From: Pseudoglutamicibacter cumminsii
GTDB lineage: Bacteria; Actinomycetota; Actinomycetes; Actinomycetales; Micrococcaceae
NCBI RefSeq assembly: GCF_016907775.1
Contig: NZ_JAFBCO010000001.1
Coordinates: 744,001-808,000 of the forward strand
DNA: 64,000 nt
Direction: 5' to 3'
Shown: piece after piece, positions 53,731 through 62,728 of the stretch
Numbering within the stretch: the stretch's first letter is position 1
Layout: the number at the start of each line of letters is the position of its first letter
The notes under the pieces: model-generated
What the model saw: the letters and a program-made list of their open reading frames with translations, nothing else
What the model was told of the DNA's origin: nothing
Database searches by the model: none
Made by a program: the position numbers and the translations under genes

Positions 53731-54093
53731 TTAGCCGCGGTTTTCGCGGTTTTGGCGTGCGCGTTGTGCGCGTTCGCGGGCTTCGATGGCGTCGAGTTCG
53801 GCGTCGGTGAGTTCGGATGAGCGGTTCACGCCGGAGCCTTTGCCGAGGTCTTCTGGGTTGTCTTTGGCGACCATCATGAGCAGGGAGATCACCAGGAGGC
53901 CAGCTACGAATGCGACGAGGAAGAAGATCGCGCCGAGCTGGAAGTTGAGACCGTTGCGGGTTCCGCCTGCGCCGGCCACTGCGGAGATGACGCCGGCGAC
54001 GACGCCGAAGACCAGCGATAGCACGAGTGCTGGTTTGACGCTTTGCTTCCAGCCGAACTTTTTCGATCCGGACGTGGATGGCTTGTTGGCCAC
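53731..54093 (-). CDS. Small two-helix membrane protein, unknown
   Basis: This 120-residue protein has a basic N-terminus, hydrophobic segments at about 22-44 and 54-77, and a charged tail (ELTDAELDAIEARERAQRAR) likely forming a cytoplasmic helix. I do not recognise a family. It is 69 bases downstream of the next membrane protein gene on the same strand, possibly co-transcribed. Confidence 0.6.
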   Translation of the reverse strand: MANKPSTSGSKKFGWKQSVKPALVLSLVFGVVAGVISAVAGAGGTRNGLNFQLGAIFFLVAFVAGLLVISLLMMVAKDNPEDLGKGSGVNRSSELTDAELDAIEARERAQRARQNRENRG

Positions 54094-54162
54094 TGATTCT
54101 CCTTTGTGCGTGGTCTGCGCGGGCTGTGTGTGCGCTACGCTCTGGTGTTGTTTGCCTCTAGT

Positions 54163-54762
54163 TTAGTTGGCGCGGCGTTGGTCTTGCATGTAGCCGATGC
54201 TGGCGATGAGGTGGTGGGCTGCGATGACGGCGGTGATCATGGAGGCCATGCCGAAGATGCCGTGGGGGTCGCTGGTGGTCATGAAGATCATGATGATGCC
54301 GCCGATGACACCGAGTGCGCCGGAGATGGTGGTGTCTTTGCTTGGGCGGCCGGTTTCGCGGTTTTTGAGCCCGCCGTAGAGTTCTGAGGCGCCACCGATG
54401 GTGTAGCCGAACGCTACGGCGATGGCCATGCCGGCTGGGTCGCGCATGATGATGGCGAGGATCCCGGCGATGGCCCATGCGAGTACGGCGGATGTGATGG
54501 CGGTGCGGTAGCTGGGTGCTAGGGCGAGCCTCATGATGGGCCAGTAGAAGAGGGCGCTTGTGAGGAAGAGGATGGCGAAGGCTGCGCTGATGGCGCCGAC
54601 GGTTGGGGTGGTGTTGAAGAAGACGCCGACGAGTGCGAAGAGTGCGCTGACGATTCCGCGGTAGAGCATTGGTTTGGCGAGGACTCGTTTGTAGTCTGCC
54701 GTGGTTGCTTGCGCGGGGGCGCTGTTGGCGCTGTTGTTGTTCGCGCTGGCGCTGTCCACCAT
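54163..54762 (-). CDS. HdeD/DUF308-like membrane protein
   Basis: This 199-residue protein has six predicted hydrophobic segments in the paired pattern of HdeD-like proteins, after an Asn/Ser/Ala-rich cytoplasmic head of 25 residues. HdeD in E. coli is linked with acid tolerance, but the wider family has no set role. Assignment rests on the hydrophobic pattern, so it is tentative. Confidence 0.5.
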   Translation of the reverse strand: MVDSASANNNSANSAPAQATTADYKRVLAKPMLYRGIVSALFALVGVFFNTTPTVGAISAAFAILFLTSALFYWPIMRLALAPSYRTAITSAVLAWAIAGILAIIMRDPAGMAIAVAFGYTIGGASELYGGLKNRETGRPSKDTTISGALGVIGGIIMIFMTTSDPHGIFGMASMITAVIAAHHLIASIGYMQDQRRAN

Positions 54763-54844
54763 GTGTGTTCGTTCCCCTTGTTTTTGAGGCTTTTGGGTGC
54801 GTGTGGGTACCAGCGTTTAAGTTTATCGGATGCCGGTTGGTGGG

Positions 54845-57574
54845 CTATTTTTCGCGGAGTTTGCGGTTGGTGAGGTGGGTTGGTTGGGCGGTGAGTGGGT
54901 TTTCTGGCCAGGGGTGTTTGGGGTAGCGGCCGCGCATTTCTGCTCGGACGTCGGCGTATGGGCCGGTGAAGAAGGAGTGGAGGTCTGATGTGACGGCGAG
55001 TGGCCTGCCTGCTGGTGAGAGCAGGTGGAAAAGGACGGGCGCGCGGCCGCCGGCGAGGCGTGGTGTTTCGGTCCAGCCGAAGGTTTCTTGCAGTTTCGCG
55101 GCGACCACGGGTTGTGGAGGCTCTGCCTGTGTCTCGTTCCCGCTTACTTCATCACCGCTCGATTCATCTGTATCCCCGTATTCGCTCGCGTCCGGGTACT
55201 TGATTGCGGCGGTGTTGCCGGACGGGAGGGTGATGCGTGCGGGTGCGAGTTCGTCGAGGTGGGCGGCTTCTGGCCATGGGAGGAGCCGGCGGAGGGGGTC
55301 GGTGAGGTCGATGGTTTTGAGGCTTGCGCCGTGGGCGACGTCGTTGAGTTCTGGGCCGAGCCATTCGGTGACGTTCGCGGCGAGGTGGTGGCTGTCCATC
55401 GCTGGCCATGGGTCGCCGATGTGGTGGTGGAGGAATGCGAGCCTGTTGCGTAGTGCGGTGGCGTTGGTGTTGAAGGTGAGGGCGTTGAGGCCGTGGGTTG
55501 TGAGGTGTTCGGCGAGCGCTTCCGCGGCTTGGTCGGGGTTGGGTTTGGTGGGGGTTGCGCGTAGTTCGATGGCGCCGATCGCTTCGATGGAGCGTGCGCT
55601 GATGGTGCCGTTGGGGGTGATGGTGATGCTGGTTGTGGTTCCGGCGAGGTTCCCGGCGGCGTCGGTGGCTTGCTCGGGGGTGAGTGGTGCGGCGGCGCGG
55701 ATGATGGCGCCGGTTCCGGCGGCGGCGTGGCCGTGTGCTCGGATGACGTCGGCGATGGCGAGCCATTCGGGGCGCCCGAGTGTGGCGTCTGGTGGGAGTG
55801 CGGCTCGCGTTCCGGAGGCGAGGAGGTAGATCCCCTCCCCCATGTGTTTCGCGATCCGGTCAGGCCAGGCCGTGGCGGTGACGATGCCGGCGAGCTCGGC
55901 GGCGCTCATGTTCTCGCCCGCAGCCGCATCGCCCCCGCCCAGAGCTTCACCCTCAGCCGCGTGTTGGTGTGCGAGCCGGGTGAGGCGTTGTGTTTCGCGT
56001 TGGGTTGGGCGGTGGGGGTTGCGTTGTTGGTGGCGTATCGCGTCGGGGAGGTTGGCTCCGGGGATGCGTTGTTCGCCGGTTGCGACGGCGATCACTGTCG
56101 CGACATCCTCCGCCCCGTAACGCGCCGCGTTGTGTGTGAGTGCGTGTGCCCAGCGTGGGTTGAGCGGGATCGCGGAGAGGGTTCGCCCGTGGTCGGTGAT
56201 CCGGCCTTCGCTGTCGATCGCGTTGAGGGCGTGGAGTGTTTTTTCGGCGTCGTTGAGGGCGGTGGCGGGTGGCGGGTTGATCCAGCGGAGGTTGTGGCCG
56301 CGGGGTGCTCCCCATGCGGCGAGGGTGAGGGCGGTTTCGGTGAGGTCTGCGGTGGTGATTTCGGGGGTGATGTGTGCGGGTGCGGCGGCGTGGGTGCGTT
56401 CGCTGTAGCAGCGGATTGCGGTTCCGGGGCCGAGGCGGGCGGCGCGGCCTGCGCGTTGTTGGGCGCTGGCTTGGGAGGCGGATACGGTGACGAGTCCGCT
56501 CATTCCGCGGGTTGCGTCGCGGCGTGGTTCGCGGGTGAGGCCGGAGTCGATCACGAGGTGTACGCCGGGGACGGTGAGTGATGATTCGGCGAGTGTGGTG
56601 GAGACGATGATGCGTGGTTTCCCGCCGGGTTGGCGTCCGCGGATCGCGTGGTCTTGTTGTTGGGCGGGTAGTTGCCCGTGGAGCGGGAGCACGTCGATGT
56701 CTGTTGTGGCGGCGCGGAGTTGTTGGGTGATGTGGTCGACTTCGCGGGCTCCGGGTGCGAACACGAGCGCATCGGTATCCGGGTTGGTGGCGAGCGCTTC
56801 GCGGTGGGTAGCGAGCGCGGTGGTTGCGATGTGGTTGAGGAAGCTGGTTTCGACGCCGCGCGGCCCGATCCGGTCTCCCGTGTGTGGCACGTAGGTGATG
56901 GTGAGTGGGTGGAGTGCGGTCGCGGAGCTGATGTGCGGGACGGGTTCCACGTTTTCAAGACCAGTTCCCATCCCATCGTTTTCTGTGCCGTCGCTTGCGA
57001 GGAGGCGGGCGAAGGTTGGGGCGTCGACTGTTGCGGACATCGCGATGATGGTGAGGTCGTCGCGGACTTGTTGGGTTTCGCCGGTGAGGGCGAGGAGGAG
57101 GTCGGTTTCGAGGTGGCGTTCGTGGACTTCGTCGAGGATGATCGCGGCGGTGCCGTCTGCCATGGGGTCTGTGAGGAGTCGGCGGACGAGGATTCCGGGG
57201 GTCACGAATTCGATGATGGTGGCAGCGCTGGTGTGAGAGTCGCCGCGGACGGTGTAGCCGATGTGTTCGCCGAGTGTGGTTCCGGTGAGTTGCGTGAGGC
57301 GGTGGGCGGCGGCGCGGGCGGCTACGCGGCGGGGCTGGGTCACGATGATCCGGCCGGGCGGCGCACCTGCGTTTGCGCTGGCGAGGTGGTTGGCTACTGC
57401 GGGTGGTACGAGTGTTGTTTTACCGGTTCCGGGTGGGGCTTGGACGACGGCGGCGCGGTGGGTTGTGAGGGCGGCATCGAGTTCGGGGAGGGAGTCTGCG
57501 AAGACGAGCCCTTCCCCGATCACATCCAGGTCAAACAAGGGGTGGGTGTTTGAGCTGTTCCCGGTAGAAGCCAT
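54845..57574 (-). CDS. hrpB: ATP-dependent helicase HrpB
   Basis: This 909-residue DEAH/RHA-type helicase has Walker A APPGTGKTT (46-54), DEVH (149-152), SAT (181-183), the QQRAGRAAR motif VI, then the HrpB-specific C-terminal region ending FFTGPYADVRAEMRGRYPKHPWPENP. It acts on RNA or RNA/DNA; its bacterial role is poorly known. Its start (MASTGNSS) and promoter region are repeated at 59884-59935 in front of an unrelated gene. A CACAAT hexamer ends 7 bases before the ATG. Confidence 0.9.
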   Translation of the reverse strand: MASTGNSSNTHPLFDLDVIGEGLVFADSLPELDAALTTHRAAVVQAPPGTGKTTLVPPAVANHLASANAGAPPGRIIVTQPRRVAARAAAHRLTQLTGTTLGEHIGYTVRGDSHTSAATIIEFVTPGILVRRLLTDPMADGTAAIILDEVHERHLETDLLLALTGETQQVRDDLTIIAMSATVDAPTFARLLASDGTENDGMGTGLENVEPVPHISSATALHPLTITYVPHTGDRIGPRGVETSFLNHIATTALATHREALATNPDTDALVFAPGAREVDHITQQLRAATTDIDVLPLHGQLPAQQQDHAIRGRQPGGKPRIIVSTTLAESSLTVPGVHLVIDSGLTREPRRDATRGMSGLVTVSASQASAQQRAGRAARLGPGTAIRCYSERTHAAAPAHITPEITTADLTETALTLAAWGAPRGHNLRWINPPPATALNDAEKTLHALNAIDSEGRITDHGRTLSAIPLNPRWAHALTHNAARYGAEDVATVIAVATGEQRIPGANLPDAIRHQQRNPHRPTQRETQRLTRLAHQHAAEGEALGGGDAAAGENMSAAELAGIVTATAWPDRIAKHMGEGIYLLASGTRAALPPDATLGRPEWLAIADVIRAHGHAAAGTGAIIRAAAPLTPEQATDAAGNLAGTTTSITITPNGTISARSIEAIGAIELRATPTKPNPDQAAEALAEHLTTHGLNALTFNTNATALRNRLAFLHHHIGDPWPAMDSHHLAANVTEWLGPELNDVAHGASLKTIDLTDPLRRLLPWPEAAHLDELAPARITLPSGNTAAIKYPDASEYGDTDESSGDEVSGNETQAEPPQPVVAAKLQETFGWTETPRLAGGRAPVLFHLLSPAGRPLAVTSDLHSFFTGPYADVRAEMRGRYPKHPWPENPLTAQPTHLTNRKLREK

Positions 57575-57608
57575 GCATCCATTGTGGAGGAGGGGTCTGA
57601 CAGTTTGG
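57557..57608 (-). repeat. hrpB-start repeat, copy A
   Basis: This 52-bp stretch covers the hrpB promoter, start codon and first six codons. It matches 59884-59935 in 48 of 52 positions, same orientation. Confidence 0.85.
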
Positions 57609-57684
57609 TCCAGGGTGACGTGCTAGTGCACGGCAGATTCCGTCAGCGTTCGACTTGCTGTTCGCAGTTACCGCTGTAGACCGT

Positions 57685-58632
57685 CTACAGAACGTCCTCG
57701 CCCGTAAGTTCGTCACGAGATATATCACCGTACCTAGCCGGTTCCGTAATGCCTTGTGCAAGTAGTCGGTTCTTGTTCAAGATCGGTTCAACGCTGTCTC
57801 GCAACCAGTTATGTGAGATCCCAGAACGGGTAGCGACATCGTCGAGCGCGATGAGGATTTTGTAAATCGAATGGTCCGAGAAATTTCGGTAATCACGTTT
57901 AGTTTGCCGGGTGGTTTTGGGTTGCAAACCGGGAACATCAAGCACCCGGTGGTTCCACAGCTGAGCGCAATGCGCTACCCGATTGCGCAAGTAAACGAAT
58001 GACTTCACTTGTCCAGGCAGAAGTTTGCGCGACGTATTCATCGAGTCAGCAATGTCGTCTAAAACACCAGAGGTACCAGATGCCTGAATGAAGCGAGACA
58101 GGCTGCCAAACGAGAAAGCTTCCACCGCAACCCAGATCGGCATCCGTGCATACGCCTCAGGCTTGTATACGTGGCCCTGCTTGATGTCATCACGGTAGTG
58201 CGCAACGAAGGCTTCTTTGCTGCGATCAAGGTCGGCGAGAGCATACTCTTCGACACGTTCGGCATCATCGTGAGGTGGCTGAGTAAAACCCTTACCGTGC
58301 GCGAAATATCCTGTTACCCCAATTCGACGTCCGTAGGCGTACGCAAAACGGGTACGGAGGAGGATTTCGAGGGGATGCAGGAGCTCATCGCAAACTGTGA
58401 CTAGCTCTTGTTCGGTTTCGTATACGCCACGAATCTTTTCGAATGTGGTGCCTTCGAAGAACCGGTTGTGGCCCCGTGCTGGGTCATATTGCCAATGCCG
58501 GAAGTATCCGGAGAAGCGATAATAGTTGACCTGTGATAGGAATTGGGCGGCATCTTCGGTATTGGCGATAACCATCCCGCGATCAGCCAGTAGGTCTACT
58601 TGCTGTTCGTAGCTAAGCCAGTCCTTCGGCAT
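57685..58632 (-). CDS. Abi family (AbiD/AbiF, Abi_2) protein with HEPN motif
   Basis: I set the start at ATG 58632 because GGAGG lies 8 bases upstream; an ATG at 58647 overlaps that site. The 315-residue protein has the family blocks NYYRFSGYFRHW (36-47), LLRTRFAYAYG, MPIWVAVEAFSFGSLSRF and RNRVAHCAQLWNHR. The R-N-x3-H core at 216-221 is the HEPN ribonuclease signature. Abi_2 proteins abort phage infection in lactococci and behave like RNase toxins. A small structured RNA with its own promoter sits directly upstream. Expected role: RNA-controlled antiphage toxin; this is inference from family and context. Confidence 0.82.
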   Translation of the reverse strand: MPKDWLSYEQQVDLLADRGMVIANTEDAAQFLSQVNYYRFSGYFRHWQYDPARGHNRFFEGTTFEKIRGVYETEQELVTVCDELLHPLEILLRTRFAYAYGRRIGVTGYFAHGKGFTQPPHDDAERVEEYALADLDRSKEAFVAHYRDDIKQGHVYKPEAYARMPIWVAVEAFSFGSLSRFIQASGTSGVLDDIADSMNTSRKLLPGQVKSFVYLRNRVAHCAQLWNHRVLDVPGLQPKTTRQTKRDYRNFSDHSIYKILIALDDVATRSGISHNWLRDSVEPILNKNRLLAQGITEPARYGDISRDELTGEDVL

Positions 58633-58649
58633 CGGGTATGCCTCCATGG

Positions 58650-58716
58650 AAAAGAAAGGCCCCGGTCATTTGTGCATTACCCGCAATGGGTAAGAGGCCT
58701 GACCGGGGATCTATCG
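58650..58716 (-). ncRNA. Small structured RNA upstream of the Abi gene (abiF-RNA-like)
   Basis: On the minus strand an outer 9-bp stem (58700-58708 with 58660-58668) encloses a 6-bp hairpin (58688-58693 with 58677-58682, loop ATTGC). It is followed by a T-rich run at 58650-58657, then the Abi ribosome site. AGGCC and GGCCT segments could form a further helix. Its promoter is TTGCGC (58746-58751), a 17-base spacer and TAGAAT (58723-58728). The arrangement matches the structured RNAs known to precede abiF genes; sequence-level membership was not tested. Confidence 0.65.
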
Positions 58717-58722
58717 ATAGCT

Positions 58723-58751
58723 ATTCTATAACAGCGGCCTAGGCGGCGCAA
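58723..58751 (-). promoter_or_regulatory. Promoter of the small RNA/Abi unit
   Basis: -35 TTGCGC and -10 TAGAAT with a 17-base spacer on the minus strand place the RNA start near 58716, just before the outer stem. Confidence 0.6.
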
Positions 58752-58770
58752 TGTGTCGTAGCCACCAGCC

Positions 58771-59901
58771 TCACTCGCGTTCCCACAGGTCCCCGCTCTC
58801 GTGTTCTTTCAGAACCCACCCGACAGGGCTGCCGATGTGCTTGATGCGTGGCGTGAACCAGTAGGTTGTGTCGGGTCCCCAGCCGGCGATGACGCTCGCG
58901 GTGTCGGCATCGAGCGTCGCATCATCGACCGGGATCGCGGTTCCCGCGGCCGCGAGGTAGGTTGCGACGGGAAGGTGGACCGCATCGTAGTGTTGGGCGA
59001 CTTCGGCCCAGTCTGGGGTGACCCATTTTCCGTTGCGTCCGGTGGTGCGGTACCAGTCGTGGCGTTTATGTGCGGTCTGGTTGAGCGGGAAGCGGCGGCA
59101 TAGTTCGGCCCAAGCTTCTGCGGAGTCGATCTCGTAGATCCGCAGCCCTCCGGGGACGCTCAGGCGGAGTGTTTCGGCGGTTTCCCATCCCAGGCTGTCT
59201 TCGACGAGCCACAGCCCGACGGGGGTTGTGTCGAAGAGTTCCCGGGTTGATGCGGGGACGCCGTGGGGTGTGGACCACCATTCGCCGCTCCAGGATGCCG
59301 TTGGGTTGGTGGGGCGTTCGCGGGCAGCGCGGCGTTCCTCTTTAACGGCGTGTACCCGCGCTGTCTTCAGCACGGCGAGCGGGTCCGCCGGGATGGTGCC
59401 GGGTTCGTTGTCCCATTGGACGGTCCACTGCGTGGATGTGTCGATGGGGGTGTTCCACCAGGCGGTGTGTTCCGATGCGGTGAGGTGCTCGGCGACGCGA
59501 CGCAGTCCGTCACGCATGGCTTTGGTTGCGGCGAGGACGTCGGTGCCGTCGGGTTCTTGCCAGTACCTTGCGGTTTCTACTGTGTTGACGAGGCAGGTCA
59601 GTAGAAGCCGCGGGGTGACGTCGACGAGGAGCACGGTTTCGAGCCGCTCGGCGACTTGCGCTGGGGTGACGGCGGGGATTTTCGGTATGGAATCTCCGGA
59701 GCCGACGACGCGGAGTGCGCTTGTTCCGTGGTTTGGGTCGAGGCGGTAGGAGGAGAAAAACTCGAGTTCAGCGAGTGAGCCGTCGTGCTCATCCAGTCCC
59801 TCGATCCGTTCCGATTCGAGGGCATACTCAAGCAACAAGCGCCGCCCGCGTGGGCCGGCGAGAAAGCCGTGCGCGACTGAGACGTTCCCGGTAGAAGCCA
59901 T
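58771..59901 (-). CDS. Unrecognised 376-residue protein sharing the hrpB leader
   Basis: I do not recognise this protein. The ATG at 59901 gives MASTGNVS, the same opening as HrpB because the repeat B covers the start. It has no signal peptide or membrane segments and is rich in Trp, Thr and Ala; the C-terminal third has the pattern DWAEVAQHYDAVHLPVATYL with GWGPDTTYWF. The context (Abi protein and small RNA downstream on the same strand, 138 bases apart) raises the chance of a defence or stress function, but the sequence does not show it. A longer frame to 59976 crosses the terminator and is rejected. Confidence 0.65.
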   Translation of the reverse strand: MASTGNVSVAHGFLAGPRGRRLLLEYALESERIEGLDEHDGSLAELEFFSSYRLDPNHGTSALRVVGSGDSIPKIPAVTPAQVAERLETVLLVDVTPRLLLTCLVNTVETARYWQEPDGTDVLAATKAMRDGLRRVAEHLTASEHTAWWNTPIDTSTQWTVQWDNEPGTIPADPLAVLKTARVHAVKEERRAARERPTNPTASWSGEWWSTPHGVPASTRELFDTTPVGLWLVEDSLGWETAETLRLSVPGGLRIYEIDSAEAWAELCRRFPLNQTAHKRHDWYRTTGRNGKWVTPDWAEVAQHYDAVHLPVATYLAAAGTAIPVDDATLDADTASVIAGWGPDTTYWFTPRIKHIGSPVGWVLKEHESGDLWERE

Positions 59902-59935
59902 GCCTCCATTGTGGACGAAGGGCCTGACAGTTTGG
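59884..59935 (-). repeat. hrpB-start repeat, copy B
   Basis: 48 of 52 bases match copy A. Its upstream extension through the hairpin at 59934-59965 also matches copy C, so B shares its two ends with different partners. Confidence 0.85.
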
Positions 59936-59965
59936 GGCGCGAACCGCGCAAACGGTCCGCACCCC
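59934..59965. terminator. Hairpin shared by repeat copies B and C
   Basis: GGGGCGCGAACCG (59934-59946) faces CGGTCCGCACCCC (59953-59965). The copy at 62792-62823 pairs slightly better. Confidence 0.6.
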
Positions 59966-60010
59966 ATCGTGCGCATCCCTCGATTGACGCAACACTCGCT
60001 CCCACACTTT

Positions 60011-60062
60011 CTTATTGAGAACGATTATCATCTAGTCTTATTGAGAACCATTTTCATCTAGT
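60011..60062 (+). promoter_or_regulatory. Tandem Zur-like boxes
   Basis: A 26-bp unit is repeated head to tail (60011-60036 and 60037-60062) with two differences. Each contains TGAGAAC-G/C-ATT-A/T-TCA, close to the actinobacterial Zur palindrome. They end 26 bases before the surface protein's ATG. Confidence 0.6.
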
Positions 60063-60088
60063 CTGCCAACGCAGTAGAAAGCGATCCC

Positions 60089-62542
60089 ATGCAAGTTCTC
60101 GTCAGAGCGCGACAAAGCGTCGTCGCTGCCACAATGACACTCGCCCTCATCATCGGATCGAGTGCACTTCTCGGTTCAACACCCACTGCCGCATCCGAGC
60201 TTCCAAACGACGACCAGCTCAAAGTCGCCGAACGCTCCCACGTCGACAGCCCCAAGGTGTACTTCGACGAAGCCGACGGTCTCAAGCTCAACGCACAGTT
60301 CGGCGGGGCAACGCACCCCATTGAACAGACCATCAACTATGCCGAGCGCGCCTACGATCGCAATGGTCGCCAGCAGTACTATTTCCAGGCCAAAAAGGAT
60401 GCACCCGAGCTCGACTTCCTACGTGAAACGGGCGAGCACTGGTACATGACCCCGGCAGTGAATCCGCTCGGCATGGCACAGATTTGGTCGGGCTTCGGCG
60501 CCGACACCGGCATTCCCGTCGAGAAATTCCGCGATGCCACGTTCTCACTCGACCTCGTGAGCGTCAATGGACCAGGCCGGGTAGAGCTGCTCGTGTGGAA
60601 CGACCGCGAGGAAGGCGAGCTGGGCCATGTCAATCGGATGCTCAGCTCAACCGATCCCAACTATCGCAGCTTCGCGCTCACTCCAGGAAACCACACCCAC
60701 AATCTCACGCTGTTCTCAGCCCCCGGACGTTACGAACTCACCTACCGCGCGACCGCACGCGGTAAAGATGGCAAGCTAATCGCTTCCAAAGACAGTGTCC
60801 TCCAATGGCAGGTCGGCGGCAACCGGCCCGGCACGCCAATGGATTCAGACCAACCGAAGACCAAAAGCGCCGAGAAGTTTTCGGTAAAGCCGGTGGCCGA
60901 CTCTCACGACGATGCCGTACCGCTCCACCAGCTGCGTGTAGCACTGGACGAGCCAGTGAGCGGCACCGCCGAGTTCACCGTCAATGGTTTTCACCTGGCA
61001 ACCGTCAAGCTCCGCGATGGCGAGGCATCCTTCACCGAACTGCTCGGTGGCACAACCGCCGATTATCAGGTGACCGTGCGCGACGAATCAGGCAAAGTGC
61101 GCTACACCTCGGCGCCGCTGACGGTCACTCCGGGACAGCCCGCCGCAACGAGCGACACGGGCGAGGCCACACCGAAGTCTCCAGCAGCAAGCCCGGTGCT
61201 CAGCGCTAAAGAAATATCTCTGAAAGAAGACATCACCGCGAAGGTGACGGTGTCGACAATTGAAGGAGATGCGCGCCGTATCGATATCGAGTTCTCAAAG
61301 CCGGGATTCGTTGGCTTTGTTGACCTGAGCAACCATCCAGAGCCTGGTAGCAAGTATTCCGATATGACATCGAGCATTAATGCCACCGGCGAACAACATA
61401 TTTCGTTTGTGGCCAGCTACGACTCATACAGCGACGGCTACCAGCTGAAAGCGACCCTGCGCCCGCATCCGGTGGTGCGGAACGCCGAGATGTCAGAGGT
61501 GACCCTCACCGATTCATATGAACCCGGCAAGCCGGTGTCAGCTTCGACCACCGTTCGCGCTACTTCGAGCACCGACCCGCAACCGAGCGAACCGGCAGAA
61601 CCGGAACCGTCAGACCCACAGCCCGGTGAGCCGAATACTCAGCGAGTCATCCTCGGCAATGGGCATCTCGATCTTGCCGCCACCCCCACTGACAACGGCG
61701 GCATCGATCTGCTCGTGAAAGATGACACCCGCGAGCATGCTCCAGACACGATCGATCGACAGGTGGACGATGTGGCGTTAGCGGTACCGGACTACCTGAT
61801 GCACGAACGCAAGGGAGAAACTGCGGGCTCAGATTGGGATGCAGTGCTTGCTCCCGCACCGAAACGCACCCACGTGCTGCCCCACACACAACGGGAGGGC
61901 GCACCCTGGCCCGGCTACAGTAGCGACCGATTCAACTATCAGGAGATAACCGGACCGGTGTCACTCGAGCTGGTCGCGGTCAAGGGTCCTGGCCGGCTGG
62001 CAGTTTTCCAACCGAACAGTCTTGGCGGCGCGCCGCAGATTGTATTGGGTTCAGCTTCGGGTACACCCAAGCGCATCGACATGGACTATCCGACGCATGC
62101 GCATGCTGGGTGGGCGTTTACGGAGCCGGGAAGCTATGAACTCACCTTCCGTAGCACGGTGAAAAAATCTGATGGTTCGACTGCGACCTCACCGACACAC
62201 ACGCTGCTAGTTCTCGTGGGGAACGCTGCAATTGATGACTACAAGGCGGGCTCAAAAGCGGCGACAGAAACCGATGGGCCATCCGCCACGCCTGCAAATC
62301 CTGCCACCGGTGACAGCACAACCGAGCGAGCCGGCGCCGAAGCGCCTTCCACCGTCGGTAGCACGACCAAACCAATCGGCGCCGAAGCGTCATCCGTTCC
62401 CTCAGCGGCCGAGCACGAAGCGGCGGCCGGGCCACTGGCGCAAACTGGAGCCCCGGTATCGGTGTTACCGCTTGGTTTAGCAGCGATCGCGCTGCTTCTT
62501 GGTGGGGCACTCACAGCACGCCGCAAGGAGCATCTGAACTAG
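60089..62542 (+). CDS. LAQTG-anchored surface protein with two choice-of-anchor-M-type domains
   Basis: This 817-residue protein has a signal peptide (RARQ, hydrophobic stretch, TAASE). Two similar domains follow, at about 55-245 and 520-735, each ending in an HxH...W/L.F..PGxYELT(Y/F)R motif. A central Ig-like region (about 270-500) and an Ala/Thr/Pro-rich stalk lie around them. The sorting signal LAQTG is at 783-787, with a hydrophobic helix and RRKEH tail. This is the actinobacterial choice-of-anchor M layout, often found with metal ABC transporters. Zur-like boxes upstream and His-rich motifs suggest surface zinc capture; no transporter genes are in the window. AGAAAG precedes the ATG. 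Confidence 0.8.
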   Translation: MQVLVRARQSVVAATMTLALIIGSSALLGSTPTAASELPNDDQLKVAERSHVDSPKVYFDEADGLKLNAQFGGATHPIEQTINYAERAYDRNGRQQYYFQAKKDAPELDFLRETGEHWYMTPAVNPLGMAQIWSGFGADTGIPVEKFRDATFSLDLVSVNGPGRVELLVWNDREEGELGHVNRMLSSTDPNYRSFALTPGNHTHNLTLFSAPGRYELTYRATARGKDGKLIASKDSVLQWQVGGNRPGTPMDSDQPKTKSAEKFSVKPVADSHDDAVPLHQLRVALDEPVSGTAEFTVNGFHLATVKLRDGEASFTELLGGTTADYQVTVRDESGKVRYTSAPLTVTPGQPAATSDTGEATPKSPAASPVLSAKEISLKEDITAKVTVSTIEGDARRIDIEFSKPGFVGFVDLSNHPEPGSKYSDMTSSINATGEQHISFVASYDSYSDGYQLKATLRPHPVVRNAEMSEVTLTDSYEPGKPVSASTTVRATSSTDPQPSEPAEPEPSDPQPGEPNTQRVILGNGHLDLAATPTDNGGIDLLVKDDTREHAPDTIDRQVDDVALAVPDYLMHERKGETAGSDWDAVLAPAPKRTHVLPHTQREGAPWPGYSSDRFNYQEITGPVSLELVAVKGPGRLAVFQPNSLGGAPQIVLGSASGTPKRIDMDYPTHAHAGWAFTEPGSYELTFRSTVKKSDGSTATSPTHTLLVLVGNAAIDDYKAGSKAATETDGPSATPANPATGDSTTERAGAEAPSTVGSTTKPIGAEASSVPSAAEHEAAAGPLAQTGAPVSVLPLGLAAIALLLGGALTARRKEHLN

Positions 62543-62568
62543 CGCCTTAGCCCGACATTCCCACCAAA

Positions 62569-62612
62569 CGAGGTGGCGGTCAATACGAGCTTTCCGTATG
62601 GCCGCCACCTCG
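62569..62612 (+). terminator. Terminator after the surface protein gene
   Basis: CGAGGTGGCGG (62569-62579) and CCGCCACCTCG (62602-62612) pair perfectly around an inner AATACG/CGTAT-type extension. Confidence 0.75.
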
Positions 62613-62728
62613 TATGGAACGATCCAAACTGGCGAGCATGAGTACAAGGTGTGTTTCTGTGGCCATGATGTGGCCATCGCCTTGGAGTACAAGGATCCGA
62701 CTAATGCGGGCAAGCAGCCGCCGCCATC

